Below, in pieces: positions 40,932 through 49,475 of a stretch of 51,916 nt of DNA; position 1 is the stretch's first letter; each line of letters begins with the position of its first letter. Origin of the DNA: DATARH01 sp035935235 (GTDB taxonomy: Bacteria; Pseudomonadota; Alphaproteobacteria; ATCC43930; CGMCC-115725); assembly GCA_035935235.1 (NCBI GenBank), contig DASYXG010000262.1, forward strand, positions 1 through 51,916, given 5' to 3'. Both the position numbers and the translations under genes were made by a program. Below the pieces are notes generated by a model. That model made no database searches. It saw only the letters and a list, made by a program, of their open reading frames with translations, and was not told the origin of the DNA.

Positions 40932-42029
40932 ATGCCCCGGAAATCGCTCGCCGCCGCTGAGCTGATCGCCGAGCGGCCGGACGAACGGCTCGACACCACG
41001 CGGCTGGAACCCTATCTGCGCGCGCACTTGCCCGGCGCCGAGGGCAGGCTGTCGGTCGCGCAGTTTCACGGCGGCAAAGCCAACCTCACCTACCTGCTTC
41101 GGTTTGGGGGATCCAACTCCCCGCGAGAATTTGTGCTGCGCCGTCCGCCGCTCGGGCCGATACCGCCCGGCGCCCACGACATGCGCCGCGAGCATCGGGT
41201 GTTGTCGGCGCTGAGCCGGCGCTACCGGCTCGCCCCGCGGAGCCTGCTGTTGTGCGAGGACGAAAGCATCGTCGGCGCCGTCTTTATCATCGAGGAGCGC
41301 CGCGTCGGCTTCGTCATCCGTGACGACCTCCCCGCCGAATTCGCCGGCCGGCCGGAGCTCAACCGCCGCATTGGCTTCGCGCTGGTCGATGCGCTCGCCG
41401 ATCTGCATGCCGTCGATCCGCGCGAGATCGGGCTCGGCGACCTCGGCCGGGTTGAGGGATTTCTCGAGCGCCAGCTGTCCGGGTGGACGCGGCGCTGGGA
41501 AGCGTCGCTCGGCGGGCCGGAAGAGGCCGAATCGCGCGCCGCGATGGCGCCGGTGCTCGCCTGGCTTGGCCGCATGTTGCCGCAAGAGCGCGCCGGCGCG
41601 CTGCTGCACAACGATTACCGGCTCGACAATTGCCTGCTCGACACCGGCGATCCGGCGCGCATCGTCGCGGTGCTGGATTGGGACATGTGCACCCAGGGCG
41701 ACCCGCTGGCCGATCTCGGCTATGTGCTCAACTACTGGGTCGAGGCGGGGGACGACCCCGCATGGCGCGCGATTGCATCGATGCCGACCTGGCGCGCCGG
41801 TTTTCCCAGTCGCGCCGAGGCGATCGCCCGCTACGCGGCGCGCAGCGGCAGCGATGTCGGCGATATTCTCTGGTACCAGGTCTTCGCCGCGTTCAAGCTC
41901 GCGGTGATCATCCAGCAGATCCACATCCGCTATGTGCGCGGCCAGACGCAGGATCAGCGGTTCGCGAGTTACGCGACGCGGGTTATTGGCCTCGCTAATA
42001 AGGGCCGCCGGCTGATCGGGTACGACTAG
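40932..42029 (+). CDS. Aminoglycoside-phosphotransferase-like kinase (ACAD10/11 type)
   Basis: A 365-residue member of the APH/choline-kinase fold. The catalytic loop LLHNDYRLDNCLLD (H-x-D-x-x-x-x-N) and the metal motif VLDWDMCTQGDPLADLGY are intact, and AQFHGGKANLTYLLRFG resembles the nucleotide loop of the family. In ACAD10/11 proteins this domain phosphorylates 4-hydroxyacyl-CoA before dehydrogenation; the preceding acyl-CoA dehydrogenase supports the same pairing here. I chose ATG 40932, since the upstream frame runs through the palindromic repeat. Confidence 0.87.
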   Translation: MPRKSLAAAELIAERPDERLDTTRLEPYLRAHLPGAEGRLSVAQFHGGKANLTYLLRFGGSNSPREFVLRRPPLGPIPPGAHDMRREHRVLSALSRRYRLAPRSLLLCEDESIVGAVFIIEERRVGFVIRDDLPAEFAGRPELNRRIGFALVDALADLHAVDPREIGLGDLGRVEGFLERQLSGWTRRWEASLGGPEEAESRAAMAPVLAWLGRMLPQERAGALLHNDYRLDNCLLDTGDPARIVAVLDWDMCTQGDPLADLGYVLNYWVEAGDDPAWRAIASMPTWRAGFPSRAEAIARYAARSGSDVGDILWYQVFAAFKLAVIIQQIHIRYVRGQTQDQRFASYATRVIGLANKGRRLIGYD

Positions 42030-42305
42030 AGTGCCGCGCCGCCGGCGGAACAGCCGGCAAAACCATCCGCGCAAAATCTGAAGCAACGAGCCTCCACCGG
42101 AGCGCTCCGCCTGAATCTGTTGAAAATTAACGGGCGGCTACTCCCTCGCCCGGCTCCAAATACGGGCGGCATCGCTGCCGACCCATATGAGAGACTTCTG
42201 GGCGTTGTGAGGACCAGATACGCGGTCGCCAGGAGAGTCCAAGAACAAACAGAGAACCTTCTATATCACAACGCAGCGCGCTGGTTCCGCGGCGCTTCGT
42301 TGGCT
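42030..42305. other. Gene-poor gap, nothing definite
   Basis: A 276-base gap between the two convergent genes. GCCGGC (42050) repeated after six bases could form a small hairpin at the kinase gene end. I see no tRNA, ORF or repeat that I would defend. Confidence 0.3.
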
Positions 42306-42848
42306 TTAAGCGGCGAGCCGGTCGACGACGCGGCTGTTGAATGCGCCGAAGGCGAGATGGGTCAGCGAATTCTCCTTGACCCCGATGGGGATAAAGGCGG
42401 CGCGATAAAGCTCCATCTTCCCATCTTCGCGCGGCGCCTCGCCTTCCATGCGCACCGGCGAGCGCTGGCTATGCGCGTCGCCGCAGCCCTGCATGAATAC
42501 ACGCGACAAATGGGCCGGCAGCTGGCGCACCATCGGCACGTGCGGGGTGCCCTTGGGCGGCAGCTCGAGGAGTTTGGCGAAATCGGCGCCATAGAGCAGC
42601 AGCGAGGAATTTTCGACTACCGGATCGACCGCGATGACAAAGCGGTGCGACCAGTCGGCGGTATTCATCTCGGCCAAGTCGAGAGCGGCGACCGTCGCGC
42701 TCCGGCCGAGTTTCTCGATCTTCTTTTCCCAATAGGCGATGGCCCGCTCGGACTCACGGCGCTCGCGCCCGGTCAATTGCGGTTCGGTCTCGCTGTTGGC
42801 CTCGCGTGCCTTGTCCAATGACACGACCGCCGCCTCGGTGATCGACAT
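42306..42848 (-). CDS. Conserved-looking hypothetical protein, possibly PAS-like
   Basis: A 180-residue cytosolic protein. The N-terminal third is helical and charged (LTGRERRESERAIAYWEKKIEKLG). The remainder, with WSHRFVIAVDPVVENSSLLLYG, LPAHLSRVFMQGCGDAHSQRSP and ELYRAAFIPIGVKENSLTHLAFGAFNSRV, recalls the end of PAS_5-type domains, such as the two PAS-like genes in this window, but the match is weak. GGGGGAC lies before ATG 42848. I cannot assign function. Confidence 0.6.
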   Translation of the reverse strand: MSITEAAVVSLDKAREANSETEPQLTGRERRESERAIAYWEKKIEKLGRSATVAALDLAEMNTADWSHRFVIAVDPVVENSSLLLYGADFAKLLELPPKGTPHVPMVRQLPAHLSRVFMQGCGDAHSQRSPVRMEGEAPREDGKMELYRAAFIPIGVKENSLTHLAFGAFNSRVVDRLAA

Positions 42849-42966
42849 CAAGTCCCCCAACCATCAACCGTTCGCCGTATGGTTAAGCCGGCTTGCTTAA
42901 TTTTAGATGAATTTTCGCCGAATCCGCAGCGGGCACGCGACTTAGGCCCGCCGCGGGTGGTTAATT

Positions 42967-43920
42967 TCAGCGCGCCCCGAGCGCAGCCAAGCGGCGCTGC
43001 GCATCGTGCACATCGGCCTGGGCATTGGCGCTGGCGGGCTTCAACACGAAGTCGAACTCGGTAGTGTAGACCGGCCCGGTGATGCCGAGCTTCGCCGCTT
43101 CCGGGGTCGGCGTTTCGTGGCGGGTGAAGTCGCAAATCAGCGAATCCTTGACCGCGAACACTGCGTCGCTTTCGAGATAGGGGTCGGCGCGGTCGAAGAT
43201 ATGGGTCGTGACCGGGTCGTAGCCGTCGGCGGTCAGGACGAAGTGAATATGCGCCGGCCGCCACGGGTGCCGCCCGGTCGCCTTGAGCATCGCGCCGACT
43301 GGCCCGTCCGAGGGGATCGGATAGTTGACCGGCAGCACGGTGCGAATGAGGTAGCGTCCGTCGCTGTCGCTGTGGAACTTGCCGCGCATGTGCAGCTCGT
43401 TCGGGTTGCTGTCCTGGGCGTCGTAAAGCCCGTTCGATTGAGTCTGCCAGACATCGAGCTCGGCATTGGCGATCGGCTTGCCCTGAAGATCGAGGACGCG
43501 GCCGCTGACCAGCGTCGGCACGCCGATCGTGTCGCGATGCGCGATGTTGCCGCCGGGCGGCATCTCCGGCGCGCCGAGGCGATGGAACGGGCCGAACACG
43601 GTCGATTCGGTCGCGCCCTCGGGTTTCCGGTGGCCGATCAGGTCGACCACCATCGACACCCCGAGCGAATCCGAGAACAGGATGAATTCCTGGCGCTTGT
43701 CGCTGCACATCTTGCCGGCTTCGGTGAGGATCTCGATCGCCTGAAACCACTCGGCCTCGGTGAGCTCAACCTCCTTGACGAATTCGTGCAGGTGCTTGAT
43801 GAGCGCCAGCATGATGCGGCGCAGCCGCGGGTCCGGCGTTGCCGCGAAGCGTGCCAATGCGGCTGCGGTGATGTCGTCTTCAGTGGTGCTGCGCCGCATC
43901 TTGTCCTGGCCGTCCGGCAT
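42967..43920 (-). CDS. Intradiol ring-cleavage dioxygenase (hydroxyquinol 1,2-dioxygenase-like)
   Basis: A 317-residue non-haem Fe(III) enzyme that opens catecholic rings between the hydroxyls. The four ligands are in place: Tyr166 (GLYD), Tyr200 (NYPIP), His224 and His226 (PAHIHF). The helical catechol-dioxygenase N-terminal domain (about 20-110) is present, with ESTVFGPFHRLGAPEMPPGGNI. The TVLPVNYPIPSDGPVG stretch and overall length favour hydroxyquinol or catechol 1,2-dioxygenases. No maleylacetate reductase or catechol-pathway partners are adjacent, so its pathway is unclear. Confidence 0.88.
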   Translation of the reverse strand: MPDGQDKMRRSTTEDDITAAALARFAATPDPRLRRIMLALIKHLHEFVKEVELTEAEWFQAIEILTEAGKMCSDKRQEFILFSDSLGVSMVVDLIGHRKPEGATESTVFGPFHRLGAPEMPPGGNIAHRDTIGVPTLVSGRVLDLQGKPIANAELDVWQTQSNGLYDAQDSNPNELHMRGKFHSDSDGRYLIRTVLPVNYPIPSDGPVGAMLKATGRHPWRPAHIHFVLTADGYDPVTTHIFDRADPYLESDAVFAVKDSLICDFTRHETPTPEAAKLGITGPVYTTEFDFVLKPASANAQADVHDAQRRLAALGAR

Positions 43921-44018
43921 GGCCGCCTCCCTCTGATTCGTGTCGCTGTGAATTTGTGCGGACCTTAGAGTAATTTCCGCCGCCGCGGAATTCTTCCGCC
44001 CAAAGCGAGCGAGGGGAC

Positions 44019-44237
44019 ATGGCCGAGTTGCGGGTCAAGAGCGAGATTGCCGGCTCGGTGTGGAAGATCGAGGTCGCGGTCGGCGACGAGGTCGCGGAGG
44101 AGGACCCGCTGATCATCCTCGAGTCGATGAAGATGGAAATCCCTTTGCTCTCTCCGCGCGCCGGAACGGTCGTGGAAATCCTCGTCGCCGAGGGCGAGGC
44201 GATCGCCGAGGGCGATGTCGCGGTAATCATCGGATAA
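44019..44237 (+). CDS. Biotinyl carrier domain protein (BCCP-like, 72 residues)
   Basis: A stand-alone biotinyl/lipoyl domain of 72 residues. The ESMKMEIP motif with biotinyl Lys38 in the hairpin turn marks a biotin carboxyl carrier, and GDEVAEEDPLIILESM and GTVVEILVAEGEAIAEGDV complete the barrel. Related 70-80 residue carriers serve acyl-CoA or urea carboxylases. No carboxylase gene is adjacent. It is divergent from the dioxygenase across about 98 bases and precedes zapE by 15 bases, so it may share that transcript. Confidence 0.88.
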   Translation: MAELRVKSEIAGSVWKIEVAVGDEVAEEDPLIILESMKMEIPLLSPRAGTVVEILVAEGEAIAEGDVAVIIG

Positions 44238-44252
44238 TCGCTTCGCATCTTG

Positions 44253-45383
44253 ATGACGGCTGATACGGCGATTCTCGAACCGGGCCGCGCTTCCGGGCCA
44301 CAGGCGCTTTATCGCGAGCGTTGTGCCGCCGGAGCGATCCGTTCCGACCCGGCGCAGGCGCGCGTGATCGAGCGGCTGGAAGCGCTGCATCGCGCGTTGG
44401 CCACTTACGCGCCGGCGCCGCGAGGTTGGCTGAGCCGGCTGGTCGGCGGCAACGTCGCGGCACCAAAAGGCATCTATCTCTGGGGACCGGTCGGGCGCGG
44501 CAAGTCGATGCTGATGGATTTGTTCTTCGCTACGGCGCCGGTCGCGCGCAAGCGCCGCGTGCACTTCCACGCCTTCATGCTCGATGTTCATAATCGCATC
44601 GAGCACGAGCGTCGCGCTCGGTCGCGCCAGCCAATCATGCGTGTCGCGGCGGCTCTCGCCGAGGAAGCTCAGCTGCTGTGCTTCGACGAGTTTCAGGTCA
44701 ACGACATCGCCGACGCGATGATACTGGAGCGGTTGTTCCGGGCGTTGTTCGATGCCGGGACGGTGGTCGTCGCGACCTCGAACCGGCACCCGCAGCGGCT
44801 TTACGAGAACGGGCTGCAGCGCGACCGGTTTCTGCCATTCATCGCCCTCTTGGAGCACCGGCTCGAAGTCGCCACCCTCGACAGTGGCCGCGACTATCGG
44901 CTGGCGCGGATGATCGGCAAGCCGATCTATTTCCAGCCGCTCGACGCGGCGGCGCACCGCGCGGTCGAGCAAACCTTCGCCGATCTGACAGAGGGAGCGC
45001 CCGTCGAGAATGAGACCCTGACCGTGATGGCGAGGGCGCTCGAAGTGCCGCGCGCCGCCGGCAATGTCGCCTGGTTCACCTTCGACGAACTCTGCGCCCA
45101 GCCGCTGAGCGCGGTCGATTACCTGGCGCTCGCCGAACGCTTCGCGGCGATCGTGGTCGAGGGCATCCCGCGGCTCGGCCCGCGCGAGCGCAACGAGGCG
45201 CAGCGCTTTCACATCCTGATCGATACGCTCTACGAAGCCCGCACGCTTCTCGTCGCATCCGCCGAGGTGCCGCCGCACGAAATCTATGTCGAGGGCGACG
45301 GCAGCTTCGAATTCCAGCGTACCGTTTCGCGGCTGATGGAGATGCAGAGCGAGGACTACGTCGCCAATCGCACGCCGGGCTAA
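44253..45383 (+). CDS. zapE: Cell division protein ZapE (AFG1-like ATPase)
   Basis: A 376-residue AFG1-type ATPase. Walker A GPVGRGKSM is at about residues 78-86, Walker B is LLCFDEFQVNDIADAM, and ATSNRHPQRLYENGLQRDRFLPFI is the family sensor region; HFHAFMLDVHNRI is typical of ZapE. In E. coli it acts on the Z ring; the mitochondrial relative handles respiratory proteins. ATG 44253 is preferred to TTG 44250. Its place before mdh-sucCD is conserved in Alphaproteobacteria. Confidence 0.93.
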   Translation: MTADTAILEPGRASGPQALYRERCAAGAIRSDPAQARVIERLEALHRALATYAPAPRGWLSRLVGGNVAAPKGIYLWGPVGRGKSMLMDLFFATAPVARKRRVHFHAFMLDVHNRIEHERRARSRQPIMRVAAALAEEAQLLCFDEFQVNDIADAMILERLFRALFDAGTVVVATSNRHPQRLYENGLQRDRFLPFIALLEHRLEVATLDSGRDYRLARMIGKPIYFQPLDAAAHRAVEQTFADLTEGAPVENETLTVMARALEVPRAAGNVAWFTFDELCAQPLSAVDYLALAERFAAIVVEGIPRLGPRERNEAQRFHILIDTLYEARTLLVASAEVPPHEIYVEGDGSFEFQRTVSRLMEMQSEDYVANRTPG

Positions 45384-45456
45384 GACTGCGCCCGCCCGCC
45401 TTGCCCAGCCCCGGAAATCGCGGTAAACCCGCCGCAATCCAGCCACGAGGAATGAC

Positions 45457-46410
45457 ATGGCACGCAGGAAGATCGCGCTGATCGGCGCCGGCCAGATCGG
45501 CGGTACGCTGGCTTTGCTGGCGGGGATCAAGGAATTGGGCGATGTCGTGCTGTTCGACATCGTTGACGGTGTCCCGCAAGGCAAGGCGCTCGACCTCGTC
45601 CAGGGATCGTCGATCGAGGGTTACGACGCCAACATCACCGGCGCCAACGACTACTCCGCGATCAAGCGCGCCGATGTGGTGATCGTAACTGCCGGCGTGC
45701 CGCGCAAACCCGGCATGAGCCGGGACGACCTCATCGGCATCAACACCAAGGTCGTGGGCCAGGTCGGCGCCGCGATCAAGGAGCATTGCCTCGGCGCGTT
45801 CGTCATCACCATCACCAACCCGCTCGACGTCATGGTCTGGGTCATGAAACAGGCCTGCGGCTTGCCGGCGAACCGGGTGGTCGGTATGGCCGGGGTGCTC
45901 GACAGCGCGCGCTTCCGCTATTTCATCGCCGAGGAGCTGGACGTCTCGGTCGAGGACGTGACTGCCTTCGTGCTTGGCGGACACGGCGATACCATGGTGC
46001 CGCTGGTGCGCTACACGACCGTCGCCGGCATTCCGCTGCCCGACATCATCAAGATGGGCTGGACGACCCAGGCCAAAATCGACCAGATCGTCCAGCGCAC
46101 CCGCGACGGCGGCGCCGAGATCGTCAATCTCCTCAAGACCGGCTCGGCCTTCTACGCGCCGGCGAGCGCGGCGATCTCGATGGCCGAGGCCTATCTGCTC
46201 GACAAGAAGCGGGTGCTGCCCTGCGCGGCGCAGCTCAATGGCCAATACGGGGTCAACGACCTCTATGTCGGCGTGCCGGTGGTGATCGGCGCTGGCGGCG
46301 TCGAGAAGATTGTCGAGATCAGCCTCGATCCGGCCGAGAAGGCCGCCTTCGACAAATCCTGCGGCGCGGTGCGCGAACTCATCGATGTGGCAAAGAAGCT
46401 GCAAGCTTAG
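45457..46410 (+). CDS. mdh: Malate dehydrogenase
   Basis: A 317-residue NAD-dependent enzyme of the lactate-dehydrogenase-like MDH group, converting malate to oxaloacetate in the TCA cycle. The NAD loop IGAGQIGG is at 9-16, with catalytic His in LGGHGDTMVPLVRY (about 176) and the substrate Arg-loop VPRKPGMSRDDL. FDIVDGVPQGKALDL supplies the NAD-selecting Asp. GAGG lies 5-8 bases before the ATG. It is 23 bases before sucC on the same strand. Confidence 0.97.
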   Translation: MARRKIALIGAGQIGGTLALLAGIKELGDVVLFDIVDGVPQGKALDLVQGSSIEGYDANITGANDYSAIKRADVVIVTAGVPRKPGMSRDDLIGINTKVVGQVGAAIKEHCLGAFVITITNPLDVMVWVMKQACGLPANRVVGMAGVLDSARFRYFIAEELDVSVEDVTAFVLGGHGDTMVPLVRYTTVAGIPLPDIIKMGWTTQAKIDQIVQRTRDGGAEIVNLLKTGSAFYAPASAAISMAEAYLLDKKRVLPCAAQLNGQYGVNDLYVGVPVVIGAGGVEKIVEISLDPAEKAAFDKSCGAVRELIDVAKKLQA

Positions 46411-46433
46411 CGCAGCTAACTCCCGTTCGGGCG

Positions 46434-47609
46434 ATGAACATCCACGAGTACCAGGCAAAGGAACTGCTGGCGAAATTCGGTGTGCCGGTTCAGCCCGGCG
46501 GCGTCGCCTATACCGCGGCCGAGGCCGAAACGGTGGCGAAGCGGCTCGGCGGTCAGCTCTGGGCGGTCAAGGCGCAAATCCACGCCGGCGGTCGCGGCAA
46601 GGCCGGGGGCGTCAAGCTCGTCAAATCGCCCGAGGAGGCCGGTGCGGCAGCCGGGGCGATGCTTGGCAAGCGCCTTGTCACCCACCAGACCGGGCCGCAA
46701 GGGCGAGACGTCAAGCGTGTCTATGTCGAGGCGGCTTCGGATATCGCTCGCGAGCTGTATCTGGCGCTGTCGGTCGACCGCACCAGCGGGCGCATCACCC
46801 TGATCGCGGCGGCGGAGGGCGGCGTCGAGATCGAGGAGTTGGCCGCGCGCGCGCCAGACAAGATCTTGAACATGGCGATCGATCCCGCGACCGGGATCGA
46901 GCCGTTCCATTCTCGGCGCCTCGCCTTCGAGCTCGGGCTTGGCGGCGCCGAAGTCAAGTCAATGACCGTGTTGGTGGACGGGCTCTATCGCGCCTTTGCC
47001 GAGCTCGACGCCTCGCTTGCCGAGATCAACCCGCTGGTTGTCACCGGCTCGGGCAGCCTCGTCGCGCTCGACGCCAAGATGGGGTTCGACGACAACGCGC
47101 TCTTCCGCCACCCCGAGATCGAGGCGCTGCGGGACGAGGACGAGGAAGATCCGATCGAGCGTGAGGGCGCCAAGCATTCGCTGAGCTACGTCAAGCTCGA
47201 CGGCAATATCGGCTGCATGGTCAACGGCGCCGGTCTCGCCATGGCGACCATGGACATCATCAAGCTCTATGGCGGCAGCCCGGCCAATTTCCTCGATGTC
47301 GGCGGCGGCGCGACGCGCGAGCGGGTTACCGCCGCGTTCAAGCTGATTCTCTCCGACCCCAATGTGGAAGCGATCCTCGTCAATATCTTCGGCGGCATCG
47401 CGCGTTGCGACGTGATCGCGGAAGGGGTGGTCGCCGCCGCGCGCGAGGTCAACCTGCATGTGCCGCTAGTGGTTCGGCTCGAAGGCACCAATGTCGAACT
47501 GGGCCGCAAGATACTGAGCCAATCGGGGCTGCCGATCATCACCGCCGACGATTTCGCCGACGCGGCGCAGAAGGTGGTCAAGTCGATCGCCGAGGCCCCG
47601 GGGGCATGA
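46434..47609 (+). CDS. sucC: Succinyl-CoA synthetase beta subunit
   Basis: A 391-residue ADP/GDP-forming succinate-CoA ligase beta chain. MNIHEYQAKELLAKFGVPVQPG opens the ATP-grasp domain; KAQIHAGGRGKAGGVKL is the nucleotide loop, and EINPLVV and LDVGGGATRERVTAAFKLI are family marks, with VNIFGGIARCDVIAEGV at the C-terminal domain. ATG 46434 matches the family start; the frame is open upstream within mdh but irrelevant. Five bases separate its stop region from sucD. Confidence 0.97.
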   Translation: MNIHEYQAKELLAKFGVPVQPGGVAYTAAEAETVAKRLGGQLWAVKAQIHAGGRGKAGGVKLVKSPEEAGAAAGAMLGKRLVTHQTGPQGRDVKRVYVEAASDIARELYLALSVDRTSGRITLIAAAEGGVEIEELAARAPDKILNMAIDPATGIEPFHSRRLAFELGLGGAEVKSMTVLVDGLYRAFAELDASLAEINPLVVTGSGSLVALDAKMGFDDNALFRHPEIEALRDEDEEDPIEREGAKHSLSYVKLDGNIGCMVNGAGLAMATMDIIKLYGGSPANFLDVGGGATRERVTAAFKLILSDPNVEAILVNIFGGIARCDVIAEGVVAAAREVNLHVPLVVRLEGTNVELGRKILSQSGLPIITADDFADAAQKVVKSIAEAPGA

Positions 47610-47613
47610 GCTG

Positions 47614-48486
47614 ATGGCGATCATCGTCGACGCCTCGACCACGGTCATCTGCCAGGGGTTCACCGGCGCGCAGGGCACGTTCCATTCCGAGCAGGCGATC
47701 GCCTACGGCACCAAGATGGTCGGTGGGGTGACGCCCGGGAAGGGCGGTACGCGCCATCTCGATCTGCCGGTATGGGACACGGTGCACGAGGCCGTCGCCG
47801 CGACCGGCTGCAGCGCCAGCGTCATCTATGTCCCGCCGCCGGCCGCGGCCGATGCCATCCTCGAGGCGATCGACGCGGAAATCCCGCTCGTCGTCTGCAT
47901 CACCGACGGCATCCCGGTGCAGGACATGGTACGGGTCAAGCGCGCGCTATCAGGCGCGAAGACGCGGCTGATCGGCCCGAATTGCCCCGGCGTCATCACC
48001 CCCGACGAATGCAAGATCGGGATCATGCCGGGACATATTCATCGGCGCGGCCGGGTTGGCATCGTCTCGCGCTCCGGCACCTTGACCTATGAGGCGGTGG
48101 CGCAAACGACGGCTGCTGGCCTAGGTCAATCGAGCTGCGTCGGCATTGGCGGCGACCCGGTGCACGGGCTCGACTTCACCGATGTCATCGAGATGTTCCT
48201 CGCCGACAAGGAAACCGACGGCATTGTGATGATCGGCGAGATCGGCGGTCGCGGCGAGGAAGACGCGGCGGCGCTGATCAAGTCGGCCAAGCGCAAGAAA
48301 CCGGTTATCGGGTTCATCGCCGGCACCGCGGCGCCGCCGGGTCGGCGGATGGGCCATGCCGGCGCGATCATTGCCGGAGGCAAGGGCAGCGCCGCCGATA
48401 AGATCGAGGCGCTGAAGAGTGCCGGTATCACCGTTGCCGAGTCGCCCGCCGCGATCGGTTCGACCGCGAAGGCAGTGCTGGGCTAG
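47614..48486 (+). CDS. sucD: Succinyl-CoA synthetase alpha subunit
   Basis: A 290-residue CoA-binding subunit. The start has the CoA-fold segment TTVICQGFTGAQGTFHSEQAIAYGTKMVGG; the SRSGTLTYEAVAQTT and ICGEIGG-like MIGEIGGRGEEDAA stretches follow, and the phosphohistidine is His248 in MGHAGAIIAGGKGSA. It completes sucCD. The usual alphaproteobacterial follow-on sucAB is absent: sucD is convergent to xerC with a 4-base overlap of ends. Confidence 0.97.
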   Translation: MAIIVDASTTVICQGFTGAQGTFHSEQAIAYGTKMVGGVTPGKGGTRHLDLPVWDTVHEAVAATGCSASVIYVPPPAAADAILEAIDAEIPLVVCITDGIPVQDMVRVKRALSGAKTRLIGPNCPGVITPDECKIGIMPGHIHRRGRVGIVSRSGTLTYEAVAQTTAAGLGQSSCVGIGGDPVHGLDFTDVIEMFLADKETDGIVMIGEIGGRGEEDAAALIKSAKRKKPVIGFIAGTAAPPGRRMGHAGAIIAGGKGSAADKIEALKSAGITVAESPAAIGSTAKAVLG

Positions 48487-49475
48487 CTCCGCGCCCTGGG
48501 GTGGGCGGCGTCGTAAATCGCCAGCAGGTGCTCGGGCTCGACCCTGGTGTAACGCTGCGTCGTCGACAGGCTGGCGTGACCGAGCAGCTCCTGGATGGCG
48601 CGCAGATCGCCGCCGCCGCCCAGCAAATGCGTTGCAAAACTGTGCCGCAGCGCATGCGGTGTCGCGGTGTCGGGGAGGCCGAGCATGCCGCGCAGGGTCT
48701 GCATCTGCCGCTGCACCAGGCGGGGGTTGAGCGCTCCGCCCCGCGCGCCGACAAAGAGCGGACCATTCTTGGTGAGCGGATAGGGGCAGGCGGCGAGATA
48801 ATCGGCGATCGCGTCGCGCACGGCCGCGAGCACGGGCACGTGGCGCTGCTTGCGGCCCTTGCCGGTGACGACGAGGACTTCGCCGCGCGGCGCCTCGCCG
48901 AGGGTCAGGCCAAGCGCCTCGGAAATCCGCAGACCGCAGCCATAAAGCAAGGTCAGGATGGCGATGTCGCGCTTCTGCTGCCAGACGCTGAGCGATAGAT
49001 CGCCCGCCGCCTCGATTGCGGCGCCGGCGTCGTCGACGGTGAGCGGCTTCGGGACGTTCGCCGGGAGTTTCGGCGCACGCAAGACGGCCAGCCCCGGCGC
49101 CGACGCCAATTTGCGCCGTTCGAGGAAGCGGGCAAAGCCGCGCAGGACCGAGAGGCCGCGGGCGATCGTGGTCCGCTCGCGGCCATCCATCGCGCGATGC
49201 GCCATGTAGGCGCGGAAATCGGCCGGGGAAAGGCTCGACATGCCGGCGAGGCTCGGCACCTCACCGCGATGAGCGCCGAGAAAATCGAAGAACGCCGCGA
49301 GGTCGCGGCCATAAGCGGCGATCGTATGCGCCGAGGCGCGGCGCTCGGCGGCAAGCCAATCGAGCCAATCGCCGATCGCGGCGCGCAAATCCTCCGCGAC
49401 CTGGAAGCGGGCCAGCGGGAGCGGCTCTGGGAGGGTGGGGAAGGGCTTGGGGGGAGCCGTTTGCGGCGCGGTCAC
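48483..49475 (-). CDS. xerC: Tyrosine recombinase XerC
   Basis: A 330-residue site-specific recombinase that resolves chromosome dimers at dif with XerD. The N-terminal SAM-like domain (ASAHTIAAYGRDLAAFFDFL) and the catalytic set are visible: Arg in GCGLRISEAL, Lys in TGKGRKQRHVP, HALRHSFATHLL, LLGHASLSTTQRYT with the nucleophile Tyr. GTG 49475 overlaps the DUF484 stop as GTGA; the much longer upstream frame is not real. The DUF484-xerC order is conserved. Confidence 0.94.
   Translation of the reverse strand: MTAPQTAPPKPFPTLPEPLPLARFQVAEDLRAAIGDWLDWLAAERRASAHTIAAYGRDLAAFFDFLGAHRGEVPSLAGMSSLSPADFRAYMAHRAMDGRERTTIARGLSVLRGFARFLERRKLASAPGLAVLRAPKLPANVPKPLTVDDAGAAIEAAGDLSLSVWQQKRDIAILTLLYGCGLRISEALGLTLGEAPRGEVLVVTGKGRKQRHVPVLAAVRDAIADYLAACPYPLTKNGPLFVGARGGALNPRLVQRQMQTLRGMLGLPDTATPHALRHSFATHLLGGGGDLRAIQELLGHASLSTTQRYTRVEPEHLLAIYDAAHPRARS

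Noticed and set aside
39189..42086. 965-codon minus-strand open frame
   Set aside because: It lies antisense to DUF1003, acyl-CoA dehydrogenase and the kinase gene; such frames are a by-product of high GC third positions, and its translation shows no family.
42120..42821. 233-codon plus-strand frame in the gap and opposite the unknown protein
   Set aside because: Most of it is antisense to 42306-42848, which has a ribosome site and a better composition.
43965..45584. 539-codon minus-strand frame opposite the biotin carrier and zapE
   Set aside because: Antisense shadow of well-recognised genes with no recognisable domain.
45076..46458. 460-codon minus-strand frame opposite zapE/mdh
   Set aside because: Antisense shadow; its Arg/Asp/Glu-rich composition mirrors the coding strand.
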